This document shows, piece by piece, positions 18,477-27,634 of a DNA stretch of 64,000 nucleotides. The translations under genes were made by a program, and so were the position numbers. The first letter of the stretch is position 1. Each line of letters begins with the position of its first letter. The notes below the pieces were generated by a model. The model was not told the origin of the DNA, ran no database searches, and was given only the letters and a program-made list of their open reading frames with translations. The stretch is from Streptomyces sp. WAC 04229 (GTDB lineage Bacteria; Actinomycetota; Actinomycetes; Streptomycetales; Streptomycetaceae): assembly GCF_003947455.1 (NCBI RefSeq), contig NZ_QHJH01000012.1, positions 1 to 64,000 on the forward strand. Reading direction: 5' to 3'.

Positions 18477-18911
18477 TCAGGGTGCCGGCCGTCGCGCCTC
18501 CGCGTCCGTGCCGCCGAAGGCCGCCCCGTCCGCCGCCGGCCACAGCAGGACCGCGGGCAGCAGGACCGCCGCTCCCAGCAGCGCCATGAAACCCGCGGCG
18601 CTCGCCGCGGACAGGGGCTCCAGGTGCCGGGCGTGGAACAGGAGATGAGCGACGGAGTTCACCAGGTAGGCCACCAGCGCGGTCAGCACCAGACGCCGCT
18701 CCATCGCCGCCACCGCCGCGCACAGCACCACGGCGAGCGCGAGGCTCGCGCCGCCGAAGTCCTGGAGCAGATGCTCGTTGTAGGGCGGCAGGTGCGACAC
18801 CCAGGGCCACTTCCAGAACAGCTCGGGCAGCAGCACGATCCACAGCCCCAGCACCACCTGCGTACCGGCCAGCACACCGAGACCCGCCCGCAGCCACGCC
18901 CGTTGGCTCAT
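18477..18911 (-). CDS. small integral membrane protein of unknown function
   Basis: 144 aa with four hydrophobic segments (about 9-28, 51-70, 74-92 and 105-126) and no recognised catalytic motif. LLPELFWKWPWVSHLPPYNEHLLQDFGG between TM1 and TM2 is a conserved-looking periplasmic loop seen in small actinobacterial membrane proteins; positions 26-53. It starts inside the last four bases of the SDR gene (ATGA overlap, 18908-18911), so the two are translationally coupled and presumably function together or share regulation. The C-terminal tail is polar and arginine-rich. I cannot assign a role. Confidence 0.75.
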   Translation of the reverse strand: MSQRAWLRAGLGVLAGTQVVLGLWIVLLPELFWKWPWVSHLPPYNEHLLQDFGGASLALAVVLCAAVAAMERRLVLTALVAYLVNSVAHLLFHARHLEPLSAASAAGFMALLGAAVLLPAVLLWPAADGAAFGGTDAEARRPAP

Positions 18912-19672
18912 CCGCGCCGCCCGTCCTCCCCGCCGCCGAACCGTGCCGCCAGATACTCCTCGAACGTTCCCGTGCCGACCGCCCGTCCGGGCGCCAGGTG
19001 CCCGCCCTCGCGGAACGCCCGGTAAGTCTTCCCCGCCAGCGGCACCTTCACCATGGCCCGCCTGCGTCCCGTCGCGCGCAGATACGCGTGGGCCAGCGAC
19101 TCGAACGTCCGCACCTCGGGGCCGCCCATGTCGGCCACCCGTCCGGCGGGGGCGCCGGCGGCCAGTGCGGCGAGCCGGTCGGCCACCTCCGCCACCTCGA
19201 CCGGCTGGTCGCGGATGCCTGCCGGCAGCGGCAGGACCGGAGCCTTGGCCAGCGCCTGGAGCACCTGCGCGACCAGGTCGTGGAACTGGGTCGCCCGCAG
19301 CACGGTCCAGCCGAGCCCCGACTCCTCGACCATCCGCTCGACGGCGAGCTTGGACCGGTAGTAGCCGTACGGCACCCGGTCGACGCCGACGATCGAGATG
19401 TAGACCAGATGGGCCACCCCGGCCCGCCGCGCCGCCGCGACGAGGTTCGAGGCCGCCCGTTCGTCACCACCGCGCGGTGAGGTCGCGCAGTGCACGACCG
19501 TCTCCACTCCGCCGAGCGCCGCGTCCAGCCCGCCACCGTTCTCGCGCAGATCGACGGCGTACGGCGGGCTGTGCCGGCTCAGCACCCGCACCTCGTGCCC
19601 GTCCGTGCGCAGCCGTTCGGTGACGAGCCGGCCGAGGGTGCCGGTGCCGCCGGTCACCAGGATGTCGGTCAT
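18908..19672 (-). CDS. NmrA-like NAD(P)-binding SDR family protein
   Basis: 254-aa atypical short-chain dehydrogenase/NmrA-like protein. The N-terminal glycine motif TGGTGTLG (about 6-13) binds the dinucleotide. VVHCATS, VYISIVGVDRVPYGYYRSK (the active-site Y-x-x-x-K region, with YYRSK) and WTVLRATQFHDL follow in the usual order. Such proteins act as redox sensors or oxidoreductases on unknown substrates. The start is ATG 19672 (MTDILVTGG), which places the motif at the right distance; a longer frame upstream is not homologous. It is coupled by a 4-nt overlap to the small membrane protein downstream. Confidence 0.87.
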   Translation of the reverse strand: MTDILVTGGTGTLGRLVTERLRTDGHEVRVLSRHSPPYAVDLRENGGGLDAALGGVETVVHCATSPRGGDERAASNLVAAARRAGVAHLVYISIVGVDRVPYGYYRSKLAVERMVEESGLGWTVLRATQFHDLVAQVLQALAKAPVLPLPAGIRDQPVEVAEVADRLAALAAGAPAGRVADMGGPEVRTFESLAHAYLRATGRRRAMVKVPLAGKTYRAFREGGHLAPGRAVGTGTFEEYLAARFGGGEDGRRG

Positions 19673-19775
19673 GCTGCTCAGCCCCTGTCGGACGCGCGGG
19701 GCTCCCGGATGGAGCGCCCTGTCGCCACGTCCAGTGTGTCGAGGCCGGTCCCGCCGCGCAGGTCGCCGATTGGGT

Positions 19776-19817
19776 GGCCCGGCGGCGGGCAAGGGCCGTC
19801 GTCACCGCCGCCGGGCC
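19776..19817 (-). terminator. terminator after the modular chitinase
   Basis: A 13-bp perfect GC stem (GGCCCGGCGGCGG with its complement) around a 16-nt loop, 15 nt past the chitinase stop on the minus strand. No T tract, as is common in streptomycete terminators. Confidence 0.6.
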
Positions 19818-19832
19818 GGTTCTGGCCGGGGG

Positions 19833-22190
19833 TCAGCAGGCCCCCAGGTCCTGCCAGACGCCCCACTCCCCGGTGGTGCCGGGCTCCTCGCCCTTCGTCC
19901 ACCACTTGGACTTCCACGTGTGCCCCTGGTGGGACACCGTGGTGCCACCGCCGTACGCCGTGGCCGTGTCCCAGGCCGGGGCGGCGCACTCCGTCGGGCC
20001 GGGCGACCCGGAGCCGGTGGGGGAGGGCGTGGGTGTCGGCGTCGGGCTCGGGGTGCCGGGGTCGACCACGGTCGTGCCCCGGGCGAGGTCACCCGTCAGG
20101 GCGTACGACTTCCCGCCGAAGGTCACCGTCCAGTTCGACGGCGTCGACACCGGCAGGTAGTACACGAGGTCCACCGTCGTGGAGGCCCCCGGCGCCAGCG
20201 ACTGCCAGGCGGGCAGCTTCAGCGAGGCCCGGTGGTAGTCGCCCTTGAGTCCGCCCACGTTGGTGCCGGTGTGGTCGCTGCGGACCACCGAAGTGCCCCA
20301 GCCGGACTGGTCCTTGGCGTTGCCGGGCGCGGACGTGCCGTAGTCGAACCGGAACTCCGTGCCGCCGGGCAGCGCCGTGTCCGTGTTGTTGGTGATCTTC
20401 AGCTTGGGGCTGATCGGGTAGTTGGAGTCGCCCAGCGGGAACTGGCCGAACTCCACGTCCACGTCCAGCGCCTCGGACGGCATCTCGGTGGTGGCACGCC
20501 GGGCGCCGTACGGAGCGGCCGCCTTGAACGTGTCGTACATCGTGTCGGTCAGGGTCGAACCCGGCACGTACTGCCCCTCGGCCGCGTCCCAGGCGTAGTC
20601 CCCGGCCAGCTCCCAGATCATCGTGCCGCCGATGCCGCGGTCGGCCACGTACTCCGCCTTGGCCCGCACCGACTGCTCGTCCTCCGTGGACAGGAAGACC
20701 TTCTTCTCGGCGTTCCACAGCCACGTCGCGACCAGTGTGGCGTCGTACTTGCGGGCGTACGTCCCGGTCAGCCGGGTGCCGGCGGGGAAGCCGTAGTCGG
20801 CGACGTAGTCGCCGACGATGCCCTTCTCCAGGTTCTTGGCGTGCCACATGGGGTTGGATCCCGCGGGCGACTCCTCGCCGTCGGTGTCCAGGTCGTGCCA
20901 CAGGTTGTCGATGCCGACCGCGCCGTCACCGCACTTGGTCAGCCCGGAGCCGGCCGGGCAGTCCGTGGCGGGGGCCCGGCCCCAGAGCCCGTCGGTGCCG
21001 CCGGTGACGTTCTTGAAGCCGCGCGTGTAGTACGGCAGCCCGATGTTGATGCGGCCCGCGGGCATCGAGCCGCGGAAGTAGTGGTAGGCCCAGTCGGTGT
21101 TGAGATAGCCGATGCCGCCGTACTGGGAGGTCGTGTAGACGCCCGCGGCGGCGAGCTCCGCGTCCTTGCCGTCGTCGAAGAGGGAGGCGTTGGGGCCGAC
21201 GTACTCGTTCCAGGCGCCGTGCAGGTCGTACGACATGATGTTGACGTAGTCGAGGTACTTCTGGACCTGGAAGGTCTCCATGCCGCGCAGCAGATACCCG
21301 GAGGACGGAGCGGCGACGGAGAGCAGGTAGTGCCGGCCGTCCGCGGCACCCGCGCGGTCGAGTTTCTCGCGCAGCGTCTTCATCAGTGCCGCGTAGCCCT
21401 TGACCAGTCCGGCCCGGCGGCCGTTGGCGAACGACCAGTCGAGCGGGTTGCCCGCGTCCTTCATCGTCGTCGGGTACTCGTAGTCGATGTCGACGCCGTT
21501 GAAGCCGTACTTCCGTACGAAGTCGACGGCCGAGTCCGCGAAGGTGTCGATGCCGGCCTGGTTGACCGAGCCGTCCGCGTGGGTGGCCATCGAGTAGAAG
21601 CCGCCCGAGTCCACGCGCGAGCCGTCGTCCGCGAAGTAGCCGCCCGTCTCGGCCCAGCCGCCCACCGAGATCATCGTCTTGACGTCGGGGTGCTGCTTCT
21701 TGAACTTGTTGAGCAGGTTGAAGTGGCCCTTGTAGGGGAGGCCAGGGTCCATCTCGGCGCCCGCGACCCCGGGCCAGGTCATGCCGGTGGCCGGGTTCTT
21801 CGCGCCGTCCGAGCCCACGGAGAGCCGGTTGCCGCCGTCGACGTGCGCGAAGGCGTAGTTGATGTGGGTGATCTTGTCCCACGGGATGTCCGAGGCCAGG
21901 TACGCCGGCTTGCCGTCCTTGCCGGTGCGCCAGCTCGTGAAGTAGCCGATCACCCGGCGGGGGTGGTCCGCACCCATCTTCTCCCGGCCGGCGGAGTCGT
22001 AGACCGAGCAGTACGGGACGTCGGTGCCGGGGGTCTCGTAGAGCCCGTCCGGGCGACAGGTCTCCTGGTCGGCGGCTTGCGAGGCGGTCGCCGGGAGTCC
22101 GGCGAGGAAGAGGCCGGTGATGGCGGCGGCAGCGGCGAGGAGCGCGGGTCTCGCTCGGCGGGGGGATCTGGAACGTGAGGGGGAAGGCAC
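19833..22190 (-). CDS. secreted modular GH18 chitinase with C-terminal CBM5/12
   Basis: 785 aa. An N-terminal signal peptide carries [18 protein letters not shown], with cleavage near ATASQA-A. The large GH18 catalytic domain has [10 protein letters not shown]231, D234, D236 and general acid E238 (DxxDxDxE). A beta-sandwich domain (about 575-700) and a PT-rich linker come next, then a chitin-binding CBM5/12 module with [20 protein letters not shown] and [10 protein letters not shown]. It hydrolyses chitin outside the cell. The GTG start fits the signal peptide and has GGAGAGG upstream. The promoter carries dre-like and chitinase direct repeats, so DasR control and chitin induction are expected. 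An insertion-bearing GH18 subfamily A type is likely. Confidence 0.94.
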   Translation of the reverse strand: MPSPSRSRSPRRARPALLAAAAAITGLFLAGLPATASQAADQETCRPDGLYETPGTDVPYCSVYDSAGREKMGADHPRRVIGYFTSWRTGKDGKPAYLASDIPWDKITHINYAFAHVDGGNRLSVGSDGAKNPATGMTWPGVAGAEMDPGLPYKGHFNLLNKFKKQHPDVKTMISVGGWAETGGYFADDGSRVDSGGFYSMATHADGSVNQAGIDTFADSAVDFVRKYGFNGVDIDYEYPTTMKDAGNPLDWSFANGRRAGLVKGYAALMKTLREKLDRAGAADGRHYLLSVAAPSSGYLLRGMETFQVQKYLDYVNIMSYDLHGAWNEYVGPNASLFDDGKDAELAAAGVYTTSQYGGIGYLNTDWAYHYFRGSMPAGRINIGLPYYTRGFKNVTGGTDGLWGRAPATDCPAGSGLTKCGDGAVGIDNLWHDLDTDGEESPAGSNPMWHAKNLEKGIVGDYVADYGFPAGTRLTGTYARKYDATLVATWLWNAEKKVFLSTEDEQSVRAKAEYVADRGIGGTMIWELAGDYAWDAAEGQYVPGSTLTDTMYDTFKAAAPYGARRATTEMPSEALDVDVEFGQFPLGDSNYPISPKLKITNNTDTALPGGTEFRFDYGTSAPGNAKDQSGWGTSVVRSDHTGTNVGGLKGDYHRASLKLPAWQSLAPGASTTVDLVYYLPVSTPSNWTVTFGGKSYALTGDLARGTTVVDPGTPSPTPTPTPSPTGSGSPGPTECAAPAWDTATAYGGGTTVSHQGHTWKSKWWTKGEEPGTTGEWGVWQDLGAC

Positions 22191-22220
22191 AATCGGTTCC
22201 TCTCCACGGAAGTTGCGCAG

Positions 22221-22263
22221 ACAGTAGAGAGGACTAGACCAGAGCGTCAATAGGTATGGACCA
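22221..22263 (-). promoter_or_regulatory. chitinase promoter with dre-like site and 12-bp direct repeats
   Basis: Minus strand: TTGACG (-35, 22245-22250), 18-nt spacer, TACTGT (-10, 22221-22226). The 12-mers TGGTCCATACCT (22252-22263) and TGGTCTAGTCCT (22230-22241) are start-to-start 22 bp apart. The inner one lies in a 16-mer matching the DasR consensus ACTGGTCTAGACCACT at 13 positions (22228-22243). Repeats of this kind mark Streptomyces chitinase promoters. Confidence 0.8.
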
Positions 22264-22407
22264 ATTGAAAAGCCCAGTGCGGGCAGGTCGGTTGAAGGGT
22301 GCGGGGGCGGTCGAGCGCCGGCCGGGAAGCGCTCTGTGAGCCACCCCACACACTCCGTCCGCATGAACGGCGATCAGGCGTGGCACACTGGCTCTGTACC
22401 AGAAGCA

Positions 22408-22534
22408 GCGCACTCCGGGGTCGGTGAAAGTCCGAACCGGCGGTTACAGTCCGCGACCCGGTCGCCTCCAGCGACCGGTTGACCAGGTGAAATTCCTGGA
22501 CCGACGGTTAAAGTCCGGATGGGAGGCAGTGCGC
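22408..22534 (+). promoter_or_regulatory. FMN riboswitch (RFN element)
   Basis: P1 pairs GCGCAC (22408-22413) with GTGCGC (22529-22534). Between them are the conserved RFN blocks CGGGGTCGGTGAAAGTCCGA, ACCGGCGGTTACAGTCC, the CCGGTTGACCAGGTGAAATT segment, and GACGGTTAAAGTCCGGATGG with GAGGCAGTG closing. FMN binding should repress the rib operon that begins 150 nt downstream, at transcription or translation level. The 150-nt stretch between the aptamer and ribE would hold the expression platform. Confidence 0.95.
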
Positions 22535-22685
22535 GGCGGGCGAGCATTCGTGCGCGCCGCCGATCTCTGGGCTCGCCCGTCACGGGTGGGCCCGTCCGGC
22601 GTCGCCCCAGGTGTCCTCGCTCGCGGTCTCTGTCGTTCTCGGCAGCCCCGGAGTCCGTGCCCGAAGAGGCAGGAGGACCCGGGAA

Positions 22686-23288
22686 GTGTTCACCGGAATC
22701 GTCGAAGAGCTGGGCGAGATCACCGCCGTCGAGACCCTCGACGACGCCTGTCGCTTCCGTCTGCGCGGCCCCGTGGTCACCGAGGGGGCCCGGCACGGAG
22801 ACTCCATCGCCGTCAACGGCGTCTGCCTCACGGTCGTCGACCACGAGGGCGACGAGTTCACCGCCGACGTGATGGCCGAGACCCTGAACCGCTCCAGCCT
22901 GGGCGTCCTCACCACCGGCTCCCGCGTCAATCTGGAGCGCCCCACCGCGGTCGGCGCCCGCCTCGGCGGCCACATCGTGCAGGGCCACGTCGACGGCACC
23001 GGCGAGATCCTGGAGCGCAAGCCCTCCGAGCACTGGGAGCTCGTGAAGATCTCCCTGCCCGCGGACCTCGCCCGCTACGTCGTGGAGAAGGGCTCCATCA
23101 CCGTCGACGGCATCAGCCTCACCGTCGTCGACGCCGGACCCGACTTCTTCACGGTCAGCCTCATCCCCACCACCCTCGCCCTGACCACGCTGGGCCTCAA
23201 GCAGCCCGGCGACCCGGTCAACCTCGAAGTGGACGTCATCGCCAAGTACGTCGAGCGGCTGCTGGGCGCCCAGGGAGGCACCCGGTGA
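22686..23288 (+). CDS. ribE: riboflavin synthase alpha subunit
   Basis: Dismutates two 6,7-dimethyl-8-ribityllumazine molecules into riboflavin and a pyrimidinedione. The 200-aa protein has two tandem lumazine-binding beta-barrel repeats. Repeat 1 starts at [11 protein letters not shown], with [13 protein letters not shown]; repeat 2 has [16 protein letters not shown] followed by [16 protein letters not shown]. The conserved N-terminal M-F-T-G, needed for the active site, is present only with the GTG at 22686, which has GGAGGA 8-9 nt upstream. It is the first gene after the FMN riboswitch and is coupled to ribM by a GTGA overlap (23285-23288). Confidence 0.96.
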   Translation: MFTGIVEELGEITAVETLDDACRFRLRGPVVTEGARHGDSIAVNGVCLTVVDHEGDEFTADVMAETLNRSSLGVLTTGSRVNLERPTAVGARLGGHIVQGHVDGTGEILERKPSEHWELVKISLPADLARYVVEKGSITVDGISLTVVDAGPDFFTVSLIPTTLALTTLGLKQPGDPVNLEVDVIAKYVERLLGAQGGTR

Positions 23289-23929
23289 ACTGGCTCAACT
23301 CCGAGGCGTTCACCCTCTTCGGCCAGCACATCAAGTGGTCGGACATGATCGGCAACGTGATCGGTCTGCTCGGCCTCGCGCTCGGCTGGCGGCGCTCGAT
23401 CTGGACCTGGCCCGTGCAGTTCGTCTCCGGACTCGTCCTCTTCACCGCCTTCGCCACCGCCCACCTCTCCGGCAGCGCCGGCAAGCAGATCGTCGTCATG
23501 GCGGTCGCCGCCTGGGGCTTCTGGCAGTGGAACCGCGGCCGGCAGCAGAACCAGGACGGCTCCATCGCCGTCCGGTTCGCCACCTGGCGCGAGCGCGGCG
23601 TCCTCGCCGCCGCGGCCGCCGTCGGCACCCTCGCGGTGGGCGGCCTGTTCACCGCCTTCCCGACCCTGTCCTGGGACCCCTGGCCGGACGCCTACATCTT
23701 CGTCGGCACCGTCGTCGCGATGTACGCCCAGGCGCGCGGCATGGTCGAGTTCTGGTTCGCCTGGCTGCTGGTCGACCTGGTCGGCGTCCCGCTGAACTTC
23801 GCCAACGGCTTCGCCTTCTCCGGCTTCGTCTACGTCCTCTACGGCGCGCTCGTCCTCTGGGGCCTGCGCGACTGGTGGCTGCGCTCCCGCACCGCGGCGC
23901 GGCCCGTCCCGGAAGGAGCGCCCGCATGA
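23285..23929 (+). CDS. ribM: riboflavin transporter of the PnuC/PnuX family
   Basis: 214-aa integral membrane protein with about six or seven hydrophobic segments of the PnuC-type (NMN/vitamin) fold. [37 protein letters not shown] and the [18 protein letters not shown] helix carrying the family's WxxW-like substrate motif are visible. Members placed inside rib operons of Streptomyces and Corynebacterium (RibM/PnuX) import riboflavin by facilitated diffusion. Its position between ribE and ribBA under an FMN riboswitch supports that role. It overlaps ribE and ribBA by 4 nt at each end, so it is translated as part of a tightly coupled operon. Confidence 0.92.
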   Translation: MNWLNSEAFTLFGQHIKWSDMIGNVIGLLGLALGWRRSIWTWPVQFVSGLVLFTAFATAHLSGSAGKQIVVMAVAAWGFWQWNRGRQQNQDGSIAVRFATWRERGVLAAAAAVGTLAVGGLFTAFPTLSWDPWPDAYIFVGTVVAMYAQARGMVEFWFAWLLVDLVGVPLNFANGFAFSGFVYVLYGALVLWGLRDWWLRSRTAARPVPEGAPA

Positions 23930-25215
23930 CCACCGCACCGATCCTATACAGCCCCGACGGCATCGACGACCTCTCGCTCGACCCGGTCGAGCGGGCCGTC
24001 GCCGACATCGCCGCGGGACGCCCGGTCGTCGTCGTCGACGACGAGAGCCGCGAGAACGAGGGCGACCTCGTCATCGCCGCGGAGAAGGCGACCGAGGAGA
24101 TCGTCGCCTTCATGATGAGCGAGTGCCGCGGCCTGATCTGCGCCCCCATGGAGGGCGACGAACTGGACCGGCTCCGGCTCCCGCAGATGGTCGACGACAA
24201 CACCGAGTCGATGAAGACCGCCTTCACCGTCTCCGTCGACGCCACCGCCGCCCACGGCGTGAGCACCGGCATCTCGGCCTCCGACCGCGCCACCACCCTC
24301 CAGCTCCTCGCGAGCGGCACCGCCGAGCCCACCGACCTGGTCCGCCCCGGCCACATCTTCCCGCTCCGCGCCCGCTCCGGCGGCGTCCTCGTCCGCGACG
24401 GCCACACCGAGGCCGCCGTCGACCTGGCCCGCCTCGCGGGGCTGCGCCCGGCCGGCGCCATCGTCGAGATCGCCGGCGAGGACGGGCGGATGCTGCGGCT
24501 GCCCGAGCTGATCCCGTTCGCCCGCAAGCACGGCCTGACGATCATCTCCATCGAGGACCTCATCGCCTACCGCCGCAGCGCGGAACCGACCGTCCGCCGC
24601 GAGGCCGAGGTCCACCTCCCCACCCGGCACGGCGAGTTCACGGCGTACGGCTACCGCTCCACCGTCGACGGCGTCGAGCACGTCGCCCTCGTGCACGGCG
24701 ACGTCGGCGACGGCACCGACGTCGTGGTCCGCATCCACTCCGAGTGCCTCACCGGCGACGTCTTCGGCTCCCAGCGCTGCGACTGCGGCCCCCAGCTCGA
24801 CGCCTCCCTGGACCGCATCCAGGCCGAGGGGCGGGGCGTGGTCGTCTACCTGCGCGGCCACGAGGGGCGCGGCATCGGCCTGATGTCCAAGCTGCGCGCC
24901 TACGAACTCCAGGAGCGCGGCCGGGACACCCTCGACGCCAACCTGGAACTGGGCCTGCCCGCCGACGCCCGCGACTACGGCGCCGGCGCCCAGATCCTCC
25001 AGGACCTCGGCGTACGCTCCGTCCGCCTGATGACCAACAACCCGGACAAGAGCGACGCCCTCGTCCGGCACGGCATCGACGTCACCGGCCGCGAGCCGAT
25101 GCCCGTCCAGGCCGGCGAGCACAACCTCCGGTACCTGCGCACCAAGCGGGACCGGATGGGACACGACCTGCCCTGGCTGGACGCGAAGCCCGTGTCCACC
25201 TGCGGCAACCAGTAA
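23926..25215 (+). CDS. ribBA: bifunctional 3,4-dihydroxy-2-butanone-4-phosphate synthase / GTP cyclohydrolase II
   Basis: 429-aa fusion supplying both precursors of riboflavin. The N-terminal half is DHBP synthase, acting on ribulose 5-phosphate: [18 protein letters not shown] with the acidic metal site, then [15 protein letters not shown]. The C-terminal half is GTP cyclohydrolase II with zinc cysteines C274, C285 and C287 ([17 protein letters not shown]) and [11 protein letters not shown] around the catalytic region. The two halves are joined at about residue 215. It starts in the ATGA overlap with ribM; ribH follows after 24 nt. The length and order of domains are standard for actinobacteria. 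Confidence 0.97.
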   Translation: MTTAPILYSPDGIDDLSLDPVERAVADIAAGRPVVVVDDESRENEGDLVIAAEKATEEIVAFMMSECRGLICAPMEGDELDRLRLPQMVDDNTESMKTAFTVSVDATAAHGVSTGISASDRATTLQLLASGTAEPTDLVRPGHIFPLRARSGGVLVRDGHTEAAVDLARLAGLRPAGAIVEIAGEDGRMLRLPELIPFARKHGLTIISIEDLIAYRRSAEPTVRREAEVHLPTRHGEFTAYGYRSTVDGVEHVALVHGDVGDGTDVVVRIHSECLTGDVFGSQRCDCGPQLDASLDRIQAEGRGVVVYLRGHEGRGIGLMSKLRAYELQERGRDTLDANLELGLPADARDYGAGAQILQDLGVRSVRLMTNNPDKSDALVRHGIDVTGREPMPVQAGEHNLRYLRTKRDRMGHDLPWLDAKPVSTCGNQ

Positions 25216-25239
25216 GCAAGCAGCAACGCGAGGAGCGAC

Positions 25240-25725
25240 GTGAGCGGCAAGGGTGCACCGGAACTGTCCGTACGCAACGTGGGGGACCTGCGGGTCGCCG
25301 TCGTCGCGGCACAGTGGCACGACCAGGTGATGGACGGACTGGTGGACGGCGCCCTGCGCGCCCTGCACGACCTCGGCATCGACGAGCCGACCCTGCTCAG
25401 GGTCCCCGGCAGCTTCGAGCTCCCGGTGGTCGCCAAGGTCCTCGCGGGGCGCGGCTACGACGCGGTCGTCGCCCTCGGCGTCGTCATCCGCGGCGGCACC
25501 CCCCACTTCGACTACGTGTGCCAGGGCGTCACCCAGGGCCTGGTCCAGGTCTCCGTGGAGACCGGCGTCCCCATCGGCTTCGGCGTCCTCACCTGCGACA
25601 CCGAGGAGCAGGCCCTGGACCGCGCCGGACTGGAGGGCTCCAGCGAGGACAAGGGGCACGAGGCGGTGACCGCGGCCGTCGCCACGGCGGCCACGCTCCG
25701 CTCAGTATCCGAACCGTGGCGCTAG
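25240..25725 (+). CDS. ribH: 6,7-dimethyl-8-ribityllumazine synthase
   Basis: Condenses 5-amino-6-ribitylaminouracil with 3,4-dihydroxy-2-butanone 4-phosphate to the lumazine substrate of RibE; it assembles as a pentamer or icosahedral capsid. 161 aa with the substrate-loop motif [27 protein letters not shown] with catalytic H89, and [16 protein letters not shown]. The GTG start is fixed by GCGAGGAG 6-10 nt upstream. Last gene of the riboflavin operon; hisE follows only 34 nt later but seems to have its own promoter. Confidence 0.97.
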   Translation: MSGKGAPELSVRNVGDLRVAVVAAQWHDQVMDGLVDGALRALHDLGIDEPTLLRVPGSFELPVVAKVLAGRGYDAVVALGVVIRGGTPHFDYVCQGVTQGLVQVSVETGVPIGFGVLTCDTEEQALDRAGLEGSSEDKGHEAVTAAVATAATLRSVSEPWR

Positions 25726-25743
25726 CCCCGTCGGCACTACGCG

Positions 25744-25749
25744 TAAAGT
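25744..25749 (+). promoter_or_regulatory. -10 element suggesting a leaderless hisE mRNA
   Basis: TAAAGT ends 10 nt before the hisE ATG, so transcription would start at or near that ATG. No Shine-Dalgarno is visible in front of hisE (GGGCGCCACC). The -35 region is weak. This would let hisE-hisG be expressed independently of the riboswitch-controlled rib operon. Confidence 0.4.
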
Positions 25750-25759
25750 GGGCGCCACC

Positions 25760-26032
25760 ATGTCCAATAAGACGTTCGAGGAGCTCTTCACCGAGCTCCA
25801 GCACAAGGCCGCAAACGCCGACCCCGCCACCTCCCGCACCGCCGAGCTGGTGGACAAGGGGGTCCATGCCATCGGCAAGAAGGTCGTCGAAGAGGCCGCC
25901 GAGGTCTGGATGGCCGCCGAGTACGAGGGCAAGGACGCGGCGGCCGAGGAGATCTCGCAGCTGCTGTACCACGTCCAGGTGATGATGGTCGCCCGCGGCA
26001 TCTCCCTGGACGACGTCTACGCCCACCTGTAA
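25760..26032 (+). CDS. hisE: phosphoribosyl-ATP pyrophosphatase
   Basis: Second step of histidine biosynthesis: hydrolyses phosphoribosyl-ATP to phosphoribosyl-AMP and pyrophosphate. 90 aa, all-alpha MazG-like fold with the acidic metal-binding motif [20 protein letters not shown] (about 40-59) and [20 protein letters not shown]. The length matches stand-alone HisE of actinobacteria, where HisE is separate from HisI. The ATG at 25760 gives the family start [10 protein letters not shown]; a GTG 12 nt upstream is less likely. It is followed by hisG after 47 nt, the usual actinobacterial hisEG pair detached from the main his cluster. Confidence 0.96.
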   Translation: MSNKTFEELFTELQHKAANADPATSRTAELVDKGVHAIGKKVVEEAAEVWMAAEYEGKDAAAEEISQLLYHVQVMMVARGISLDDVYAHL

Positions 26033-26079
26033 GCCCAGCACACCCCCCTGCCCCACTCCACGCAAAGGAAGCCGACCTC

Positions 26080-26937
26080 ATGCTGCGCATCGCCGTCCCC
26101 AACAAGGGTTCCCTCTCCGGCCCTGCGGCGGACATGCTGCATGAGGCCGGCTACCAGCAGCGCCGCGAGTCCAAGGAACTGCGCGTCGTCGACCCGACCA
26201 ACGAGGTCGAGTTCTTCTACCTCCGGCCCCGCGACATCGCGATCTACGTCTCCTCCGGCAAGCTGGACATCGGCATCACCGGCCGGGACCTGCTGATCGA
26301 CTCCGGCGCCGACGCGGAGGAGATCCTGCCGCTCGGCTTCGCCCGCTCCACCTTCCGCTTCGCCGGAAAGCCGGGCGCGGCGGGCGGCATCGAGGACCTC
26401 AAGGGCCGCACCGTCGCCACCTCCTACGAGGGCATCGTCGCCGCCCACCTGGCCGACCGGGGCATCGACGCCTCCGTCGTCCACCTCGACGGCGCCGTCG
26501 AGACCGCCATCGAACTCGGCGTCGCCGAGGTCATCGCCGACGTCGTGGAGACCGGCACCTCCCTGCGCAACGCGGGCCTGGAGGTCTTCGGCGAGCCCAT
26601 CATGAAGTCCGAGGCCGTCGTGATCCGCCGCGCGGGCGCCGAGCCCGACGAGACGACCGAGCCCAAGGTCCAGCAGTTCCTGCGCCGCCTCCAGGGCGTC
26701 CTGGTCGCCCGGACGTACGTGATGATGGACTACGACTGCCGCGTGGAGCAGCTGGAGAAGGCAGTCGCGCTCACCCCCGGCCTCGAATCCCCCACGGTCT
26801 CCCCGCTGCACAACGAGGGCTGGGTCGCCGTCCGCGCCATGGTCCCCGCCAAGGAGGCCCAGCGGATCATGGACGACCTGTACGAGATCGGCGCCCGGGC
26901 CATCCTGACCACGGCCATCCACGCCTGCCGTCTCTGA
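26080..26937 (+). CDS. hisG: ATP phosphoribosyltransferase, long form
   Basis: Committed step of histidine synthesis: ATP + PRPP to phosphoribosyl-ATP, feedback inhibited by histidine. 285 aa, the long HisG type with its own C-terminal ACT-like regulatory domain (about 212-285), so no HisZ partner is needed. Catalytic-domain landmarks are LRIAVPNKGSLSGPAADML, DIGITGRDLL, the phosphate loop at VADVVETGTSLR (about 166-177), and the regulatory segment PGLESPTVSPLHNEGWVAV with the loop that closes on histidine. RBS AAAGGAAG precedes the ATG. A PH-domain gene follows after 19 nt. Confidence 0.97.
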   Translation: MLRIAVPNKGSLSGPAADMLHEAGYQQRRESKELRVVDPTNEVEFFYLRPRDIAIYVSSGKLDIGITGRDLLIDSGADAEEILPLGFARSTFRFAGKPGAAGGIEDLKGRTVATSYEGIVAAHLADRGIDASVVHLDGAVETAIELGVAEVIADVVETGTSLRNAGLEVFGEPIMKSEAVVIRRAGAEPDETTEPKVQQFLRRLQGVLVARTYVMMDYDCRVEQLEKAVALTPGLESPTVSPLHNEGWVAVRAMVPAKEAQRIMDDLYEIGARAILTTAIHACRL

Positions 26938-26956
26938 GCCCGCCCGGAGCGACGCC

Positions 26957-27424
26957 ATGCCCGACACCACGCCGGACCTGCCCGCCCTGCCCGTCACCTT
27001 CCGGCCGGGCCGCACCCGCGCCGTCCTGATCGTCCTCGCCGTCGCCACCTTCGCGACCATCACGGCGGTCGGGACGGTGCTCGCCGGCCTCGGGACGGGG
27101 GAGCGCCTCAGCTTCGTGCTGACGGCCCTCCTCCTGGCCGGCGGACTGCTCCTGCTGGCCCGGCCCCACGTCGCCGCCGACGCGACGGGCGTCACGGTCG
27201 TCAACCTGACCACCAGGCGGCGCCTGGCCTGGCCCGAGATCCTCCGGGTCAACCTCCGCCACGGCGACCCCTGGGTCTTCCTCGACCTCAGCGACGGCAC
27301 CAGCCTGCCCGTGCTCGGCATCCAGCCGGGCATCGCCAAGCAGCGCGCCATCGCCGACGCCCGCACCCTGCGCGCCCTCGTGGAGGCCCGGTCCGGCGCC
27401 GGGCCCGATCCGACGCGTGACTGA
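26957..27424 (+). CDS. PH-domain (bPH6-type) membrane protein
   Basis: 155 aa. Two hydrophobic helices (about 23-42 and 51-68) are followed by a small beta-rich domain: VAADATGVTVVNLTTRRRLAW then PEILRVNLRHGDPWVFLDL, which fits the bacterial PH (bPH) domains that often follow a transmembrane pair. The mature domain would face the cytoplasm. It starts 19 nt after hisG and is probably co-transcribed with hisE-hisG, although no link to histidine synthesis is known. RBS GGAGCG precedes the ATG. Role unknown. Confidence 0.82.
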   Translation: MPDTTPDLPALPVTFRPGRTRAVLIVLAVATFATITAVGTVLAGLGTGERLSFVLTALLLAGGLLLLARPHVAADATGVTVVNLTTRRRLAWPEILRVNLRHGDPWVFLDLSDGTSLPVLGIQPGIAKQRAIADARTLRALVEARSGAGPDPTRD

Positions 27425-27523
27425 CACCGCGCCGCGAGCCCTGCCGCGGTCGCCCTTTTCCTGATTAATCTGGGAACGACAGACGCGCCCGCCGCGTCCT
27501 CGCCCCTGCCGCTCCGCCCGGTG

Positions 27524-27605
27524 CGCAGGGGGTTCCTGCTACCCGAGGAGTGACTCCCTCCGGCGATGGACGGACCGTCCTGCAGTACTTGCGCCGCCCC
27601 CTGCT
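27524..27605 (+). promoter_or_regulatory. structured leader upstream of the CNNM pair
   Basis: The 206-nt gap before the first CNNM gene contains nested complementary segments: CAGGGGG (27524-27530) can pair with CCCCCTG (27597-27603), enclosing GGAGT-G-ACTCC (27547-27557) and GGACGG-A-CCGTCC (27568-27580). A GAGGAG and a 22-codon uORF lie within it. It does not match an M-box or other riboswitch I can recognise. A cation-responsive leader is an inference from the genes it precedes. Confidence 0.35.
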
Positions 27606-27634
27606 GTGACACCGCACAGGCGGCGGCATCATGA
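27566..27634 (+). CDS. cysteine-rich 22-aa upstream peptide coupled to the CNNM gene
   Basis: Reads MDGPSCSTCAAPCCDTAQAA followed by AS and stop. Its TGA overlaps the ATG of the downstream CNNM gene in the sequence ATGA. Four cysteines fall in a C-x-x-C-x-x-x-C-C spacing within nine residues. The only possible ribosome site, GAGGAG, lies 15 nt upstream, which is long. The CNNM gene has only GGCGGCGG before its own start, so coupling through this uORF is plausible. It resembles in principle the cysteine-rich leader peptides of actinobacteria that couple ribosome progress to downstream expression, but translation is unproven. Confidence 0.4.
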   Translation: MDGPSCSTCAAPCCDTAQAAAS

